Shown: positions 21,028 to 22,433 of the stretch, piece after piece | Numbering within the stretch: the stretch's first letter is position 1 | Layout of the letters: each line of letters begins with the position of its first letter | Source of the DNA: a virus | Reading direction: 5' to 3' (one strand) | DNA length: 22,433 nt | IMG/VR virus record: IMGVR_UViG_3300048029_000018 | Coordinates: 1 to 22,433 of that record | Made by a program: the position numbers and the translations under genes | The notes under the pieces: model-generated | Databases searched by the model: none | What the model was told of the DNA's origin: nothing | The model's input: only the letters and a program-made list of their open reading frames with translations

Positions 21028-21750
21028 TTAGACCACCTTCTCAATCCACTGCTCTATTGTACCACCAGCGTTGATTTGTGTCCATGTATCACCGCTATGT
21101 GTAATAGGCGTCCAGTTTTCTACGCCGCCTGTTGCCGCGTTTATATTTACCCAAAGCAGTTCGCCAAAAGTGCTCTGTACGAATAGATGTACCATATCAG
21201 ATTCTGCTGGAACAATTAAGCCACCAAGACTAGATTGGTCAAACTGCGAAATCTGCGTTGAGTTACCACTAAAGATAACACTAAGTATGGTATCCCCCTG
21301 CTCGAAGCTGGCATCCATTTCTGCCGCACCACCCGCTAATTTATTAGCTAGTGCAGACTGTATGGTCGTGAAGTCCTGCTCTGATACACCACCTAGAACC
21401 GCTACGCCGTCAGAGACTTGTGTGAAACTGAAGTCCTGGTTTGACGCACCCTTTAGTATGGCTTGCGGTGTTGTTGTCTGTGTGGTGTTGATTACCTGTG
21501 CAGATATCCCCGTAGCAAAGCGGGTAAGGTCAGAGCTTAGTACAAAGTCCGTGGAGCTTTCAACAAGACCCACGAGAATGCCAACACCAACCGAGGTCTT
21601 AGTAGCAATGGCGGACATTTCTGCCCCGCCATCCGCCACCAATGTAGCGGTGTTTACTGCCTGAAAGTTTGCATCAGACGTAGACGTGCCGAACGCAATG
21701 ATACCGTGCGCCGCTATAGCTCTTTCAGATAATGCAAACTCACCGAACAT
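21028..21750 (-). CDS. Fibre-like protein built from 20-residue repeats
   Basis: A 240-residue protein in the fibre cluster. From residue 1 to about 180 the sequence can be laid out in lines of exactly 20 residues, with Gly opening seven successive lines (21, 41, 61, 81, 101, 121, 141). Within the lines position 4 is often Glu, position 6 often Asp/Ser, position 11 often Gln/Lys, and positions 18-19 mostly hydrophobic (examples: GASNQDFSFTQVSDGVAVLG, GVSEQDFTTIQSALANKLAG). This suggests a repetitive beta fold such as a solenoid or fibrous trimer shaft. The last 60 residues are Trp-rich (LLWVNI, NWTPI, TWTQI, QWIEKV), a pattern common in virion surface proteins. No named domain recognised. Probably a host-contact fibre or accessory spike. 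Confidence 0.6.
   Translation of the reverse strand: MFGEFALSERAIAAHGIIAFGTSTSDANFQAVNTATLVADGGAEMSAIATKTSVGVGILVGLVESSTDFVLSSDLTRFATGISAQVINTTQTTTPQAILKGASNQDFSFTQVSDGVAVLGGVSEQDFTTIQSALANKLAGGAAEMDASFEQGDTILSVIFSGNSTQISQFDQSSLGGLIVPAESDMVHLFVQSTFGELLWVNINAATGGVENWTPITHSGDTWTQINAGGTIEQWIEKVV
21211..21690 (-). repeat. Eight tandem 60-bp-period protein repeats (20 residues each)
   Basis: Residues 21-180 of the fibre-like protein form eight successive 20-residue units without insertion or deletion; Gly begins units 1-7. DNA identity between units is low, so this is an old, structurally constrained repeat rather than recent slippage. The first 20 residues may be a ninth, weaker unit. Confidence 0.65.
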
Positions 21751-22337
21751 TAGCCAGCAATCTCCATTAAAACAAACGCGCTTCCTGATGCTATGCTATC
21801 GCTCCCTGAATCGTTTTCAGCGCGATTCCATGCCATAAACTCATTATTGCTAGAAGCCAATTTAGGAGTTCCTCTATTCCCGGAACTAACAGTCCCTTGG
21901 ATACCCCCACCTTTAATAGAGTAGGTGATTGCAGATGTTGTTGCGGGGTTATCAAGATACTGAAAACTAATTGCATTAGGGCTGTAAGCATTGTCACTAT
22001 ATTGCCCTGTCCCCAAAAACCCAACAGCATTCATTGTTGTGTCTGTGCTATTTCCAATAACTGTAGAATCTCTTAAAAGCCAGAAGCAAACGTCATTGTT
22101 GTTACCAAAATGAAACATCCCATAAAACATTACTAAGATTTTACTGGACGTTGAAGAAGGGGTTATTGTAGCGGTAGCGGGGCAAGCAATAGCGTCGCCA
22201 TTGGCTGAAGTTGTAGTCTTCGACTGAGTATCAGACCAACCTTGGACAACCTGCAACACCGTACCACTAGACAGCTTAGAAGACGGCACTGTGGTGCTTG
22301 TTCCCATTAAGTCAGCAAGTGTTCTAGCATTACTCAT
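21750..22337 (-). CDS. Tail fibre / receptor-binding-type protein
   Basis: A 195-residue protein with a GGAG ribosome-binding site in the end of the preceding gene. The N-terminus (MSNARTLADLMGTSTTVPSS) matches a short leader I know from fibre proteins of marine phages. The rest is beta-predicted and polar: VLQVVQGWSDT, a strand set SSKILVMFYGMFHFGN, then FWLLRDSTVIGNSTD and a C-terminal YSIKGGG, FVLMEIAG. This strand order is that of small jelly-roll-like fibre heads, such as those that bind sugars; the fold call is inference. First complete gene of the fibre group in the window, coupled by TAATG to the repeat protein. Confidence 0.65.
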   Translation of the reverse strand: MSNARTLADLMGTSTTVPSSKLSSGTVLQVVQGWSDTQSKTTTSANGDAIACPATATITPSSTSSKILVMFYGMFHFGNNNDVCFWLLRDSTVIGNSTDTTMNAVGFLGTGQYSDNAYSPNAISFQYLDNPATTSAITYSIKGGGIQGTVSSGNRGTPKLASSNNEFMAWNRAENDSGSDSIASGSAFVLMEIAG

Positions 22338-22340
22338 AGC

Positions 22341-22433
22341 TTACTCCGGCTTTACAGGCCACACTACATCGTCCAGTGAGGTGTATGTGTTAGTGATGTC
22401 TCGCAGTGCCTGACGATAGGCAGTACGTTCTGC
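22341..22433 (-). CDS. Tail fibre assembly chaperone-like protein, C-terminal fragment
   Basis: The last 30 residues of a gene entering from the right edge, in frame from 22433 to TAA at 22341. The text TAYRQALRDITN followed by DDVVWPVKPE is the typical ending of phage tail-assembly chaperones/fibre-assembly proteins (Phage_tail_APC-like), in which RxAYRxALRDI is followed by a WP-x-x-P tail. It sits immediately before the fibre genes, as such chaperones often do. Only the C-terminus is visible. Confidence 0.7.
   Translation of the reverse strand, partial: AERTAYRQALRDITNTYTSLDDVVWPVKPE

Overview
The window is part of a tailed dsDNA bacteriophage genome. The closest look-alikes I know are marine podovirus-like phages of Alphaproteobacteria, but the host is inference. 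The phage assignment rests on a compact replication module (ssDNA-binding protein, archaeo-eukaryotic-type primase, UvrD-like helicase, family A DNA polymerase), a T4-type lysozyme, a P22 gp10-like packaged-DNA stabilization protein, several large ejection-type virion proteins and a tail-fibre cluster. I see no integrase, rRNA, tRNA, CRISPR array, IS element, tail sheath or tape-measure protein. Composition looks slightly AT-rich throughout. Terminase, portal and capsid genes are not here and presumably lie outside the window.

Layout. (1) 1-242, minus: start of a PD-(D/E)XK nuclease gene cut by the window edge. (2) 243-315: divergent gap with a sigma70-like promoter. (3) 316-7892, plus: early/replication cluster of a ribbon-helix-helix regulator, a coiled-coil protein, a winged-helix protein, an SSB-like protein, a primase, an SF1 helicase, a DUF6378-like protein, PolA and two small Cys-containing proteins. 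A second, near-consensus promoter overlaps the stop codon of the regulator and precedes the cluster. (4) 7865-7945: convergence point with a long hairpin plus T-run. (5) 7946-22433, minus: late operon, read right to left: fibre-assembly chaperone (partial), four fibre/tip proteins, gp10-like protein, a 75-aa protein, four ejection/internal virion proteins (282, 275, 644, 1297 aa), lysozyme and a 53-aa Zn-ribbon protein that is too short for usual ORF cut-offs. Many junctions overlap as TAATG or ATGA, suggesting translational coupling. No stretch over 300 bases lacks a gene.

How it works together. The regulator probably controls entry into replication. The primase, helicase, SSB-like protein and polymerase would form a virus-encoded replisome, and the SSB-like protein and primase share an SSB-type C-terminal tip (DIPF and EVPF). 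The late operon builds the tail and the proteins ejected with the DNA, ending with cell-wall lysis. Points of most interest: leucine at the E. coli Phe762 position of PolA; the SSB-like tip on the primase; a fibre protein built on an exact 20-residue periodicity; a triple EQQLFG tandem repeat at the N-terminus of the largest virion protein; and the promoter/operator arrangement at 250-487.
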